From Phycisphaerae bacterium SM23_33 (GTDB lineage: Bacteria > Planctomycetota > Phycisphaerae > SM23-33): 30,840 bases of DNA. The notes beneath the pieces were generated by a model, which was not told where the DNA came from, made no database searches, and saw nothing but the letters and a program-made list of their open reading frames with translations. The position numbers were made by a program, and so were the translations under genes. Positions 6,378 through 14,775 of the stretch are shown here, piece after piece. Positions within the stretch are counted from its first letter, which is position 1; each line of letters starts with the position of its first letter. Location of the stretch: contig LJUF01000012.1 in NCBI GenBank assembly GCA_001303665.1, positions 1,116 through 31,955 on the forward strand. Direction: 5' to 3'.

Positions 6378-9300
6378 CTAGATCTGGATATCCTTTGGCA
6401 CGCCGGCGGCGTCGTACACGGCGCTGCGAACCTCGCGGTAAACGATTCGATCGTTGCCCAGCCAGGCGCGCAAGGCGTCGGCCGGCTCGCGCGACGTGTT
6501 GGTGGCGTTCAAGGCGCCCCAGTTGCCGTCCGGCAGCCGCAGGAGCGTGAAGAGCGTGTATTTCTCCTTGTCGCCTTCGGGGCGCTGGATCATCGCCGTG
6601 GCCCAGCCCGAGCGGGTCTTGGCGCCGATGACCCTGGTGAGCCGGTCGGCCGCACCGGCATAGTCCTTCTGCAAATTGGCCACCAGGATCTCCCACCGGG
6701 CCTCGGTGCAGTGGCGGTTGGGCACGGTGATCTTCTTCCAGGTGGTCTCGTCGCCGTCGCGCACGGCCTCGAGGAAGGTCGTGAGCCCTTTCCAGGGTTG
6801 CCTTTCGGCCGCCGCCAGCCGCGGGGCCATGTGTTGGCGCAAGAGCTGGATGACCTTCTCGCCGTGCGCGCGGCGGACGACTTCCACCGGCAGCTCCCCG
6901 TGCGGCTGTAGGGGCTGGTCCTCGATAAGTGGGTCGGCGCCGGCCGCCAGCAGGGCGCTGACCGCCTCCAGGTCGGCCTTCTCGGCGGCGTGGTGCAGAG
7001 GCGTCCAGCCTCTTGCGTCGCGGGCGTTGAGGCGGGCCCCGGCGGCGATGAGCAACTTCACCAGCGGCGCCCGCAGGGGCGCCTCTCCGCGCCAGTAGTC
7101 GTGCGTGCCCGCGGCGCAGTGCAGGGGGGTTCGCTTCTGGCTGTCCCGGGCGTTGACGGGGGCGCCCTTGGCGATGAGCAGCCTGGCGGTGGCGAGCAGG
7201 TCCTGCCCCGGCCGCTGGCGCGGGCCGTGGATTGAGTACACCCCGGAGCAGACGGCGTGCAGCAGGGTCGGGCGCAGCTCGGCGCCCTTGTCCAGCAGCA
7301 GCTCGACCAGCTCGGCCCGCCCCCCGCGGGCGGCCTCGAGCAGCGGCGTGCGGCCGTTGTGACCGGCCACGTTCACGTCCACGCCGGCCGCCAGCAGGGC
7401 CTCGACGATCTCGGTGTGCCTGTGGAGGGCCGCCAGATGGATGGGCGTGTCGCCCTGGCGGTCCTTGGCCAGCAGGTTCGCCTTCCGCTCGATCAGCACC
7501 CGGGTAACGTTCGCGTGGCCTTTCCGGGCGGCGCAGTGCAGCGGCGTGCCGATCCACTTATTCGACGCCCCCCCATCCGCCCCGTGTGCCAGCAGGAACT
7601 GCACCACCGCCAAATGCCCGCCCAGCGCGGCCAGGTGCAGGGCGGTCGTGTCGGAGAAGGCCTTGGCCTTGGCCGCGGCTGGGTCCTTGGCAACGAAGGC
7701 CTTGACCTCCTCCAGCCGGCCCAGTCCAGCCGCCGTAAAGACGTCCAGCTCCGCCCCGCGGCTGGTCAGCAGGTCGAGGCAGGCTTTGGCCTGCTTGAGC
7801 TCGTCCGGCCCGGTCTCCCACGACGCGATGAGCAGCTCCAGTAACAGAGGAGTGATGCCGACCTTGCCGGTGGCGTTGATGTTGGCCCCGGCGTCCAGCA
7901 GCAGCCGGGCGGCCTCAAGCCGGTGGTCTTCCGACACGGCGGAGTGCAGCGGCGTCATGCCGTTCTCGTCCAGCGCCTCCAGGTTGGCGCCGTGCTTGAT
8001 GAGGAACTGGATCGCCTTGACGTTCCCGCTGTCGGCGGCCGAGTGCATTGCCGTCCGGCCCAGGTAGCCGGGGGCGTTGATGTCGACGCCCTTCTTCAGC
8101 AGGAACTCGGCGATGGCGAAGTGGTGGCCCCAGACGGCGATCTGGAAGGGCGTGGCGTTCTGGTGGCCGCGCGGCCGCTCCTTGATGTGCAGCAGGGCCG
8201 GACAGTCGGCCAGCATCTCCTTGACCTTCTCGAGGTTGTCGGCCTCGATCATCTCGGCGAAGTGGGTGACGGGGACCATGCCGGCCCGAAGGCATTTGAC
8301 CATGGCCTGCAAGCGGCGTCTGGCGACCAGGCAGGGGAAGCTGCCCCGGTCCGGCGCTTCCGGCACGTACGCCGGCGCCACCGCCACCACGCTGCCGCTC
8401 ACGAGCATGGCCAGATAGTCGCCGGAGCTGGGGTACCACTCCGCCTTGATCGCCCAGGCCGGATGCGCCGCGTGCCGGCCCAGCTCGAACCGCAGCGCCG
8501 GCAGGCCATCGGCGTCCTTCGCGGCCGTCACCTTTACCAATTCCCAAGGGTCGGTGGGTGAAAGGGAAGGCGGCGGGGCCGAGTAGGTCTCGTGCCACAA
8601 GAGCACATACCGCCGACCCTGGTAGGTCGCCACGATGCTCGATTCCGGCAGCTCGCAGGCCACCTCGCGCCACACGAACGGCGGGCCCGACCTGTCTCCG
8701 GCCTGCGGGCCTTTTTCGCCAAGCTCCTTGACGTACTTTTGGACGTCCTCGGCTGAGAGCAATCCCTTCGGCACTTTGGCGAGCGTGGGGATGATGCGGA
8801 ACTCCAATTTGGCCGGTGTCGGCTTGGCCAGGAGGCTGTCCGCCTCGGCCAGCCGGTCCAGGGCGGCCTTAGCTTGGCCCGACAGCCAGGTTTGCGGCGC
8901 GGACGTCGCCAACTCTTGGAGAACGCCACCCGACCGCTCGCTGTCAATGGCCTCCAGGATTCGCACGGCCCAGAGGATGCGGCGGCCGGTCGGCGTGGCC
9001 TCGGCCGGCCTGGCGGCGGCGTCCAGGAGCGACCGGACCTGTCGGTGGACCTCGGCGTCCGTGGTTTGGTTCAGCGCCGCCCTCAGGGCCGGCTCAGCCA
9101 GCAGGCCGATCCTTGCCAATTGCTCGAAGGCCGCGGCCCGCAGCTTGTAGCTTTGGCTGCCCAGGTCCGCAATGAGCCGGCCGATCCGCTCGGCATCGGC
9201 TGAGGGTAGTTTCAGACGCTCGCCGAGGAAAACCGCCGCCTCGTCCCTGCGGGCCGCCAAGGCGCGGGCGGCCTCGTAGGCCGTTTCGTATCCCTCCGCC

Positions 9301-9461
9301 CCTAGGTCTTGCCAGAGATCGTTGAGGCGGCCCGGCCGGCCGGAAGTCGGCTGCGTCTCGGCGGTCACGGCCGACTCTGCTTGGACGGGACGGACAAGGC
9401 AAATGGCCAAGTCCGCAGTCAGTGCCCAGAGGACCACCTGCCTCAGACACCGGGTCGGCAT
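6378..9461 (-). CDS. Large exported ankyrin-repeat protein (downstream paralog)
   Basis: A 1027-residue protein. Residues 1-28 are a Sec signal peptide ending in VQA. About 75-150 is a HEAT-like helical repeat region (YKLRAAAFEQLARIG, EVHRQVRSLLDAA). About 160-400 is an uncharacterised alpha/beta domain containing YVKELGEKGPQA. About 405-870 carries roughly a dozen ankyrin repeats (TPLHSAVS, ALHLAALGGHLAVVQFLLAHG). About 885-1027 is a conserved C-terminal domain (GWATAMIQRPEGDKEKYTLF). The ATG at 9461 is chosen over the open frame to 9635 because AAGGGG precedes it by 7 nt and the signal peptide follows. It starts 2 nt after the upstream ankyrin gene's stop, so translation is probably coupled. 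Ankyrin repeats bind proteins; an exported pair points to an envelope or extracellular scaffold, partner unknown. It ends at a TAG followed by in-frame coding sequence. Confidence 0.85.
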   Translation of the reverse strand: MPTRCLRQVVLWALTADLAICLVRPVQAESAVTAETQPTSGRPGRLNDLWQDLGAEGYETAYEAARALAARRDEAAVFLGERLKLPSADAERIGRLIADLGSQSYKLRAAAFEQLARIGLLAEPALRAALNQTTDAEVHRQVRSLLDAAARPAEATPTGRRILWAVRILEAIDSERSGGVLQELATSAPQTWLSGQAKAALDRLAEADSLLAKPTPAKLEFRIIPTLAKVPKGLLSAEDVQKYVKELGEKGPQAGDRSGPPFVWREVACELPESSIVATYQGRRYVLLWHETYSAPPPSLSPTDPWELVKVTAAKDADGLPALRFELGRHAAHPAWAIKAEWYPSSGDYLAMLVSGSVVAVAPAYVPEAPDRGSFPCLVARRRLQAMVKCLRAGMVPVTHFAEMIEADNLEKVKEMLADCPALLHIKERPRGHQNATPFQIAVWGHHFAIAEFLLKKGVDINAPGYLGRTAMHSAADSGNVKAIQFLIKHGANLEALDENGMTPLHSAVSEDHRLEAARLLLDAGANINATGKVGITPLLLELLIASWETGPDELKQAKACLDLLTSRGAELDVFTAAGLGRLEEVKAFVAKDPAAAKAKAFSDTTALHLAALGGHLAVVQFLLAHGADGGASNKWIGTPLHCAARKGHANVTRVLIERKANLLAKDRQGDTPIHLAALHRHTEIVEALLAAGVDVNVAGHNGRTPLLEAARGGRAELVELLLDKGAELRPTLLHAVCSGVYSIHGPRQRPGQDLLATARLLIAKGAPVNARDSQKRTPLHCAAGTHDYWRGEAPLRAPLVKLLIAAGARLNARDARGWTPLHHAAEKADLEAVSALLAAGADPLIEDQPLQPHGELPVEVVRRAHGEKVIQLLRQHMAPRLAAAERQPWKGLTTFLEAVRDGDETTWKKITVPNRHCTEARWEILVANLQKDYAGAADRLTRVIGAKTRSGWATAMIQRPEGDKEKYTLFTLLRLPDGNWGALNATNTSREPADALRAWLGNDRIVYREVRSAVYDAAGVPKDIQI

Positions 9462-9463
9462 TG

Positions 9464-12061
9464 CTATCCCCTTTCCTTTGTGGCGGACGCAGCAGGTGTC
9501 TTGCCTTTGTCCGGCTCGGCCGCCTTGAATATCTTCTCCCTGAAGCTCTGGTATTGCGACCTGGCGTAGTGGATCCGCTGGCCGAGGGCCTGCGGCAGAT
9601 CCTGCGTGGTCTTTGAGGTCTCCAGCACCCGCCACTTGCCGTCGGGGAACTTCATCAGGAACACCACCAGATACTTGTGCTCGGCGGTCAGAGGGGTTTG
9701 CACGAACACCTCGGCCCAGCCGGCACGGGCTGTGCTGGCCGTGATGCTCATCAGCCGGTCAAACTGGCCGGCGTATTCTGCCCGCAGCTCCTGGACCCAC
9801 TTCGGCCAGATGCCCTTGGCCATGTGGGGCGGATCGTGAGTGACTGTTTGGATCGTCTTGTGATCGTCGTTCACGACCGCCAGCAGAAACTCCCAGACCG
9901 CCGCCTCGACCGCCTTCTTCGTGGCCTCCAGCCGCGGAGCCATGTGCCTTTCCAGCAGCTCCACCACGGCCTTGGTGCGGTCGCCCCATTTCTTTGCCTC
10001 GTCCACCGGCCTGACGGCGAACACGGATTTGGGGTCGTCCTCGATGAAGGGGTCGGCCCCGGCGTCCAGCAGCAGCTTGGCCACAGTCACGTTGCCCGAG
10101 TTGGCCGCCATGTGCAGCGGCGTCCGATGCTGCCCGCCCTTGGCATTGACGTCGGCGCCGCTGTCCAGCAACAGCCCGATCAGCTCCAGGTCAGGCTTTC
10201 GTCCGAAGTGGACGTCGGCGGCAAGGTGCAGCGGCGTGTTGCCTTCATAGAGGGCGTTGACGTCGGCGCCGGCGGCGATGAGCACTTTGGCCGTCCCCAC
10301 GAAGTCCGGCTTGCAGCCGAGCGCAGGGTGGGGCCCGTAGGTACTCGCCGAGGCCCGCGCGAGTTCGCAAAGCAGGCCCTTCTTGAGCTTCGCCCCCCGG
10401 GCCAGCAGCAGCTTGACCACCTGGGCCTGGCCGCCCCTTACCGCGCCCTCGAGCGGGGCCGCTCGGGGATCTTTGGGCTCCAGCTCGGCGCCGTGGTCCA
10501 GCAGCAGTTCCACGATGTCGGTCCAGCCCTGATAGGCCGCCGACGCAATGGGCGTTCCCCTGTCGGCGTCCACGGCGTTGACGTCGGCCTTGCGCTCCAG
10601 CAGCAGCTTCACGATCTCCTTGCGGCCGTAGCCGGCGGCCAGGGTCAGCGGCGCGGCCCATTCCGTCCGTCCGGCATCGACGTCGGCGCCGCTGTCCAGC
10701 AGCGCTGCGGCGACGTCCGTGTGGCCGGCCGTAGCGGCCAGGTGCAAGGGCGTGATCCTTCCCATGGCGGTGGCTTTGGCGGCATCCGGGTCGGCCTTCA
10801 GGAAGGCCTGGATCTGGTCGAGCTTGCCCAGGGCGGCGGCGGCAAAGATGTCCAGCTTGGCGCCTTTGGCCAGCAGGAGCTCGACGCACGGGTTGTCCTT
10901 GCCGGCCGCAAGCCAGCCCCCCACCGCATAGGCTAGGGGAGTCATCCCGGCTTTGCCTTTGGCGTTGACGTCGGCCCCCGCGGCGATCAGGACTTCAGCC
11001 ATCTCCCTGTTCCCGGCCGCGGCGGCATTCTGCAGGGCCGTAAGGCCCTGCCGGTCCGCGACACGCATGTCCGCCCCTTTGCCAAGCAGCAGGCGCACCA
11101 ATTCGAGCTTACCCTTGTTGACGGCCATGTGAAGCGGGGTCTGCCCCGGCCAGCCTAGGGCGTTCACGTCCGCCCCCCGGGCCAGCAGCAGCTCGACCAT
11201 CTCCTTGTGGTTGCCGCGCACCGCCGCATGCAGGGGCTGCTGGTCTCGGAACGGTGGCTGGCGGCCCCGCACGCCGACCAGCTCGGGCCAGTCCGCCAGG
11301 ATCTCTTTCGCCTGCTCCAGCTCGCCGTTCATCGAGGCTGCCAGGAGGGTGCGGATGGGCCGCATGCCGGCCCTGAGGGCTGCGGCCAGGGATTGCGCCC
11401 GCCGCCGGGAGAAAAGCCCGGCGATCTGCCCCTTGGCGGTAAGGGCCTCAGACGAGGCGACGATGGAAACGACTTCCTCGCCCACCACGACGGCGACGTG
11501 GGCGGTCTGGCCCGACTGAGGGATCAGGCGTAGGTGGCTCTTTACCTGTACGTTCAGCTCGAATTCGACGGCAGGCAGGCGCAATTGGTCTTTGCCCTGT
11601 CGGGCCTTCACCAGTTCCCAGGCCATGTTGCGGCGGACGAAGTCTGTTGGCGTCATGTACGGCCAGCGGTTCGCCAGGAGCACGTATAGGCAGCCCTTGT
11701 GCGCGGCGGTGAAAGGCGTAGGCGGCAGCACGCAGCCCGCTTGGAGCCAGCGAAAGCTGTCCGCCTCACCGACGGCGGCCTGCGGGCCCTTCTCGGCGAG
11801 GCTCTTGACGTATTGCTGAAATTCCTCCGGCTTGACAGCCGGCTGGGGCATTCCGGGGGCGGCCGGCTGCGGCAGCAGTCGAAGCTCCAGCACACCGGCA
11901 GGGGGGTTCTTTATGATGGCGTCCAGTCCGGCCAGCCGCCCCAGAACGGCCTTGGCCTGTTGGGTCAGTTCCGCACGTCCGTCGCCGCCGGCCAGGGCCT
12001 TCAGCAGCTCGTGAGCCTTGGTGGTGTCCGCCGCCTCCAGGATGTGGATTGCCCAAAGCAT
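9464..12061 (-). CDS. Ankyrin-repeat protein, upstream paralog, body of a frameshifted gene
   Basis: An 865-residue frame matching residue 163 onward of the downstream ankyrin protein: LLWA/ILWA helix at the start, the shared YVKSLAEKGPQA domain (about 1-230), roughly a dozen ankyrin repeats (about 245-720; TPLHMAVNKGKLELVRLLLGKG) and the same C-terminal domain (GWAEVFVQTPLTAEHKYLVV). The ATG at 12061 lies mid-domain; homologous codons without an ATG (QVQSLLDAATKPAEATPAGRR) run upstream to about 12130, where the frame is lost. The signal peptide and first 100 residues are encoded in another frame at 12153-12464. As written, the body would lack an export signal and a proper ribosome site. It may be a pseudogene or a sequence error. 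It ends 2 nt before the next ankyrin start. Confidence 0.75.
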   Translation of the reverse strand: MLWAIHILEAADTTKAHELLKALAGGDGRAELTQQAKAVLGRLAGLDAIIKNPPAGVLELRLLPQPAAPGMPQPAVKPEEFQQYVKSLAEKGPQAAVGEADSFRWLQAGCVLPPTPFTAAHKGCLYVLLANRWPYMTPTDFVRRNMAWELVKARQGKDQLRLPAVEFELNVQVKSHLRLIPQSGQTAHVAVVVGEEVVSIVASSEALTAKGQIAGLFSRRRAQSLAAALRAGMRPIRTLLAASMNGELEQAKEILADWPELVGVRGRQPPFRDQQPLHAAVRGNHKEMVELLLARGADVNALGWPGQTPLHMAVNKGKLELVRLLLGKGADMRVADRQGLTALQNAAAAGNREMAEVLIAAGADVNAKGKAGMTPLAYAVGGWLAAGKDNPCVELLLAKGAKLDIFAAAALGKLDQIQAFLKADPDAAKATAMGRITPLHLAATAGHTDVAAALLDSGADVDAGRTEWAAPLTLAAGYGRKEIVKLLLERKADVNAVDADRGTPIASAAYQGWTDIVELLLDHGAELEPKDPRAAPLEGAVRGGQAQVVKLLLARGAKLKKGLLCELARASASTYGPHPALGCKPDFVGTAKVLIAAGADVNALYEGNTPLHLAADVHFGRKPDLELIGLLLDSGADVNAKGGQHRTPLHMAANSGNVTVAKLLLDAGADPFIEDDPKSVFAVRPVDEAKKWGDRTKAVVELLERHMAPRLEATKKAVEAAVWEFLLAVVNDDHKTIQTVTHDPPHMAKGIWPKWVQELRAEYAGQFDRLMSITASTARAGWAEVFVQTPLTAEHKYLVVFLMKFPDGKWRVLETSKTTQDLPQALGQRIHYARSQYQSFREKIFKAAEPDKGKTPAASATKERG

Positions 12062-12142
12062 GCGGCGGCCGGCCGGCGTGGCCTCGGCCGGCTTGGTGGC
12101 GGCGTCCAGGAGCGACTGGACCTGCCGGCGGACCCGGGTCGG

Positions 12143-12158
12143 CTGAAACAGGTTTCAG
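12143..12158. repeat. Short palindrome at the deletion junction of the upstream ankyrin gene
   Basis: CTGAAAC (12143-12149) and GTTTCAG (12152-12158) are perfect inverted arms around 2 nt. They sit exactly where homology to the paralog breaks. The paralog keeps one arm (GTTTCAGACG) at the matching place near 9210. The second arm may be foldback sequence created with the deletion. Confidence 0.6.
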
Positions 12159-12464
12159 ACGATCTTGGATGAAGGCCACGGCCTCCTCGCCCCGGACCGC
12201 CAGCGCCCGGGCAGCCTCGTGCGCCTCTCGGTACTCCTGGGCGGCGAGGGTCTCCCAGAGGTGCTGGAGCCGCCTCTGCTCGCTGCCGGGCCGGCTGGCT
12301 TGCCCTCCGGCCAGGGCCTGCGGGGCTGCCATAGGCCCCGCGGCACAGACAAACACAAACCCAGCCATGATCGCCGCTGCGCTCGCCAGCCTGTCAGTGA
12401 CGGAGGCTCGCCCCTGGTGATGCAGGACGCCCGTCACCTGATGCTCGCGCCGATTCAACTGCAT
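12153..12464 (-). pseudogene. 5' end of the upstream ankyrin gene (signal peptide and N-terminus), out of frame with its body
   Basis: The ATG at 12464 has AGGAG 8 nt upstream and opens a frame with a signal peptide (hydrophobic LASAAAIMAGFVFVCAAG, then Ala-rich PQALA) followed by LQHLWETLAAQEYREAHEAA and EEAVAFIQDRLK. These match LNDLWQDLGAEGYETAYEAA and FLGERLK of the downstream paralog. After the RLK codons (12153) homology stops and resumes at about 12130 in another frame. Compared with the paralog about 140 nt are missing, which is not a multiple of three. The frame then runs on into non-homologous Pro/Gly/Arg-rich sequence to 11766. So the promoter, ribosome site and signal peptide of a once intact ankyrin gene are retained but disconnected from it. 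Confidence 0.7.
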
Positions 12465-12547
12465 GTTGCGGCTCCTGCCCATGGCGGTCACTCCACATCG
12501 GGGGCGGGCTTCTAAGGGATCGGCACCCCCGGATTGCAGCCCGCCAG

Positions 12548-12576
12548 AGTATCAGCAGGGCGGAAACGTCCGTCAA
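12548..12576 (-). promoter_or_regulatory. Promoter of the ankyrin gene pair
   Basis: On the minus strand TTGACG (12576-12571), 17 nt, then GATACT (12553-12548). It matches the -35 and spacing of the flp and tadG promoters. The start near 12541 gives a leader of about 77 nt before ATG 12464. Both ankyrin genes should be read from here. Confidence 0.55.
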
Positions 12577-12678
12577 GCAAGAGTTCCGATGAAGCGGCCA
12601 CGTCGGGTCCCGCAGCCGACCGGTCCGCCGCGAAGGCCTCAAGCATGGCGGCAGGCGCAGCTCGTTGTGCGAGAGGCC

Positions 12679-14520
12679 CTACGCCTTTTCCTCGATCTGC
12701 TCGAGCTGGAGGTACTTTCGGGAGGGTCTCCAGTGCACCCGCAGCCGGCCGATTCTGAGGTCCACGCGGCCGCCGGAGCTGCGCCTGAGCGCGATCTTCC
12801 CGACCGGCCGGGGCGAGAAGACGCTCACCAGCGCCAGTTGCCGCTTCCGCGGGGTGCGCAGCAGCAGGACATTGTCGGTCCGCCGCCGGGCCATGCTCTG
12901 GCGGACGCTTTCGACCCCGATGGGGCAGTCGGCGGCGAAGGCGAAGTACATGGAGGTGGTTTCCCCGGCGATGACGCCGGAGAGCCTGCCCTCGTCCATG
13001 GTCAGCTCGCCGCCGCTGTGCCAGGCAGCGTGGACCTCCTCAGGGACCGTATTGTGGACCTCGTCGAAGACGACGACCATCCGGCCGACGCCGCCGGGGG
13101 TGACGGGGATGACGAGATGGCGAATGAAGTGGACGTTCTCGCCGAGCGCCCCGCCGGCGTCGCCTGCGATCCAGCGGTAGTTGGGGCCCTGCTGGGCCTC
13201 GACGACGCTGCCGACGGCGTCGATCCGGTGCTCCCGCTGGGCCGCGGTCAGGGTGTTGTGCGAGCGCGACTGCACCTCGTAGAACCGGTAGCGGCGATCG
13301 GAGAAGAGGTACTCATACGAGAAGTCCGGGTTGCCCGGGTCATGCAGGAAGATCTCTCCCTCGAACATAATCTGGACGGAGTTCATGTCCAGCTGGGCGT
13401 GGTGGGCGGACAGGTCGCCGGTCTTGAGGGCGACGTAGACCTGCGGCATGGGCCAGCGGTCGGCGGCGGCGGCCCAGCCGATCTCGTTGAAGGCCCGGAT
13501 GGGCTGGAGGTCGGGAGGGGGGTTGGGCTCCCAGTCGGTGGGGCGGAACAGCAGGCTCAGGCCGGCGTCGGAGTAGTCGGTGGTGCTCACGTCGTGCCGG
13601 AAGGCGTGGCGGTCCAGCCACCATGCCATCTCCTTCAGGCCGTAATGCTTGACCAGCAGGTAGAAGACCCCCCAGGTCGGCGCGATCGGCCGGTCGCCGA
13701 AACTGACCGGCAGCCCGTGCGGCGAGAAGTAAATGGGGAACAGGCCGGTGGTGTCCATGCCGCGCTGCCGGAAGATGAAGTTGTCCTTGGCCACGCGCGA
13801 CAGCGCCTCGCCCAGCAGCAGCAGGTAGCGCATGGCGTAGCCCCAGTAGCCCAGCCCTTCATCCCAGCCGCCTTCGCGGCCGAGGGCGTTGAAGAAGTTG
13901 CTTAGGCTGGGCCTGGCTTTGGCGAGCACGGCCTCGGCGGCGTCCTCCTCGTCGGCCAGCAGCAGCCCGGCCAGGGCCACGCCGCTGTTCACCACCGCGT
14001 TCCAGTTGTGGTAGCAGGAGTGCCAGAACGCGCCCGACTCGACCGCCTTCAGGTAGGGCAGCAGGCCCTTTTCCCGCAAGGCCCTGCGGCAGCGGGTGCG
14101 GTCGGCCTGGGTGAGCTCCTCGGCCAGCCAGTCCAGGGCCACCGCCACGGTCGCGCAGGCTTCCCCGGTGCAGAGGTCGGCATGCATGTCCTTGTGCCCG
14201 GGGTCGACCCAGCTCGAAAAGCGCAGCAGGTTCTTGAGCTCCTCGACGGCCCGGTCTCGATAGGCGGGGTTGCTGTCGATGTTGTGGCTGATGATGAGGT
14301 CAAACAGCCTTCCCTGGATGTCGGCGATGGCGGCGGTGGCGGCTCCCCAGCGGCCCTGCTGCCACGAGGCCCGCCACATCGTCTCCGTGATGGGGCTGGA
14401 TTCGAGGATCAGGCCGCAGCGATTGCGCAGCGTTTCGTAGATGTGGTCGAAAGGCTTCCGCCCGATCCGGTCGCTCAGGCGGGCCAGTTCATCCTTGGTT
14501 GCCAGCAGACCTCGGTTCAT
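12679..14520 (-). CDS. Heparinase II/III-like polysaccharide lyase family protein
   Basis: A 613-residue protein without signal peptide. About residues 20-330 form the alpha-helical toroid of heparinase II/III and alginate-lyase-type proteins; HSCYHNWNAVVNSGVALAG (about 167-185) is the typical helical segment carrying the catalytic-site Asn/His. About 345-600 is the heparinase II/III-like beta-sandwich, with HHAQLDMNSVQIMFEGEIFL and RSHNTLTAAQREHR holding conserved His/Asn residues. These proteins cleave uronic-acid-containing polymers (heparin/heparan, alginate) by beta-elimination. The start is ATG 14520 with AAGGA upstream; open frame further upstream is antisense to the next gene. It is divergent from the DUF4091 protein, a sensible partner. 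The lack of an export signal suggests action on imported oligosaccharides. The exact PL family is uncertain. Confidence 0.82.
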   Translation of the reverse strand: MNRGLLATKDELARLSDRIGRKPFDHIYETLRNRCGLILESSPITETMWRASWQQGRWGAATAAIADIQGRLFDLIISHNIDSNPAYRDRAVEELKNLLRFSSWVDPGHKDMHADLCTGEACATVAVALDWLAEELTQADRTRCRRALREKGLLPYLKAVESGAFWHSCYHNWNAVVNSGVALAGLLLADEEDAAEAVLAKARPSLSNFFNALGREGGWDEGLGYWGYAMRYLLLLGEALSRVAKDNFIFRQRGMDTTGLFPIYFSPHGLPVSFGDRPIAPTWGVFYLLVKHYGLKEMAWWLDRHAFRHDVSTTDYSDAGLSLLFRPTDWEPNPPPDLQPIRAFNEIGWAAAADRWPMPQVYVALKTGDLSAHHAQLDMNSVQIMFEGEIFLHDPGNPDFSYEYLFSDRRYRFYEVQSRSHNTLTAAQREHRIDAVGSVVEAQQGPNYRWIAGDAGGALGENVHFIRHLVIPVTPGGVGRMVVVFDEVHNTVPEEVHAAWHSGGELTMDEGRLSGVIAGETTSMYFAFAADCPIGVESVRQSMARRRTDNVLLLRTPRKRQLALVSVFSPRPVGKIALRRSSGGRVDLRIGRLRVHWRPSRKYLQLEQIEEKA

Positions 14521-14569
14521 GCGGGATCCTTCCTTGCGCTCAGCGAGCGGGCGAAGCGACCGAAGCAAC

Positions 14570-14598
14570 AAGATAGCCGCTCGATGCGATTTGTTCAA
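14570..14598 (-). promoter_or_regulatory. Promoter of the heparinase-like gene
   Basis: On the minus strand TTGAAC (14598-14593), 17 nt, then TATCTT (14575-14570), each matching consensus at four of six positions. The start near 14562 gives a leader of about 42 nt. No equally good plus-strand promoter was found in 14521-14775. Confidence 0.4.
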
Positions 14599-14775
14599 GC
14601 CTTCCCGCCTGTGTCCGGCGACCGGCAGATAATGCGGAGCTGGACCGCAACCGGCGTGAGCGTCGGAAGGTTTAAGGAATGTGGCCGTGGCGGCTCGGAG
14701 ATGCCGTTTCCGAACGCCCGGGATGGAAGGACTTCTGGCGCTGCTTCCGCAGCATGGAACAGAAGGAGACGAGGC

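Noticed and set aside
6900..11300. Many short repeats such as CAGCAGCAG and GCCGGCGGC, resembling tandem or mobile repeats
   Set aside because: They are codon-level echoes of the ankyrin repeats (LLLA-, AAGAD-type text), not separate DNA elements.
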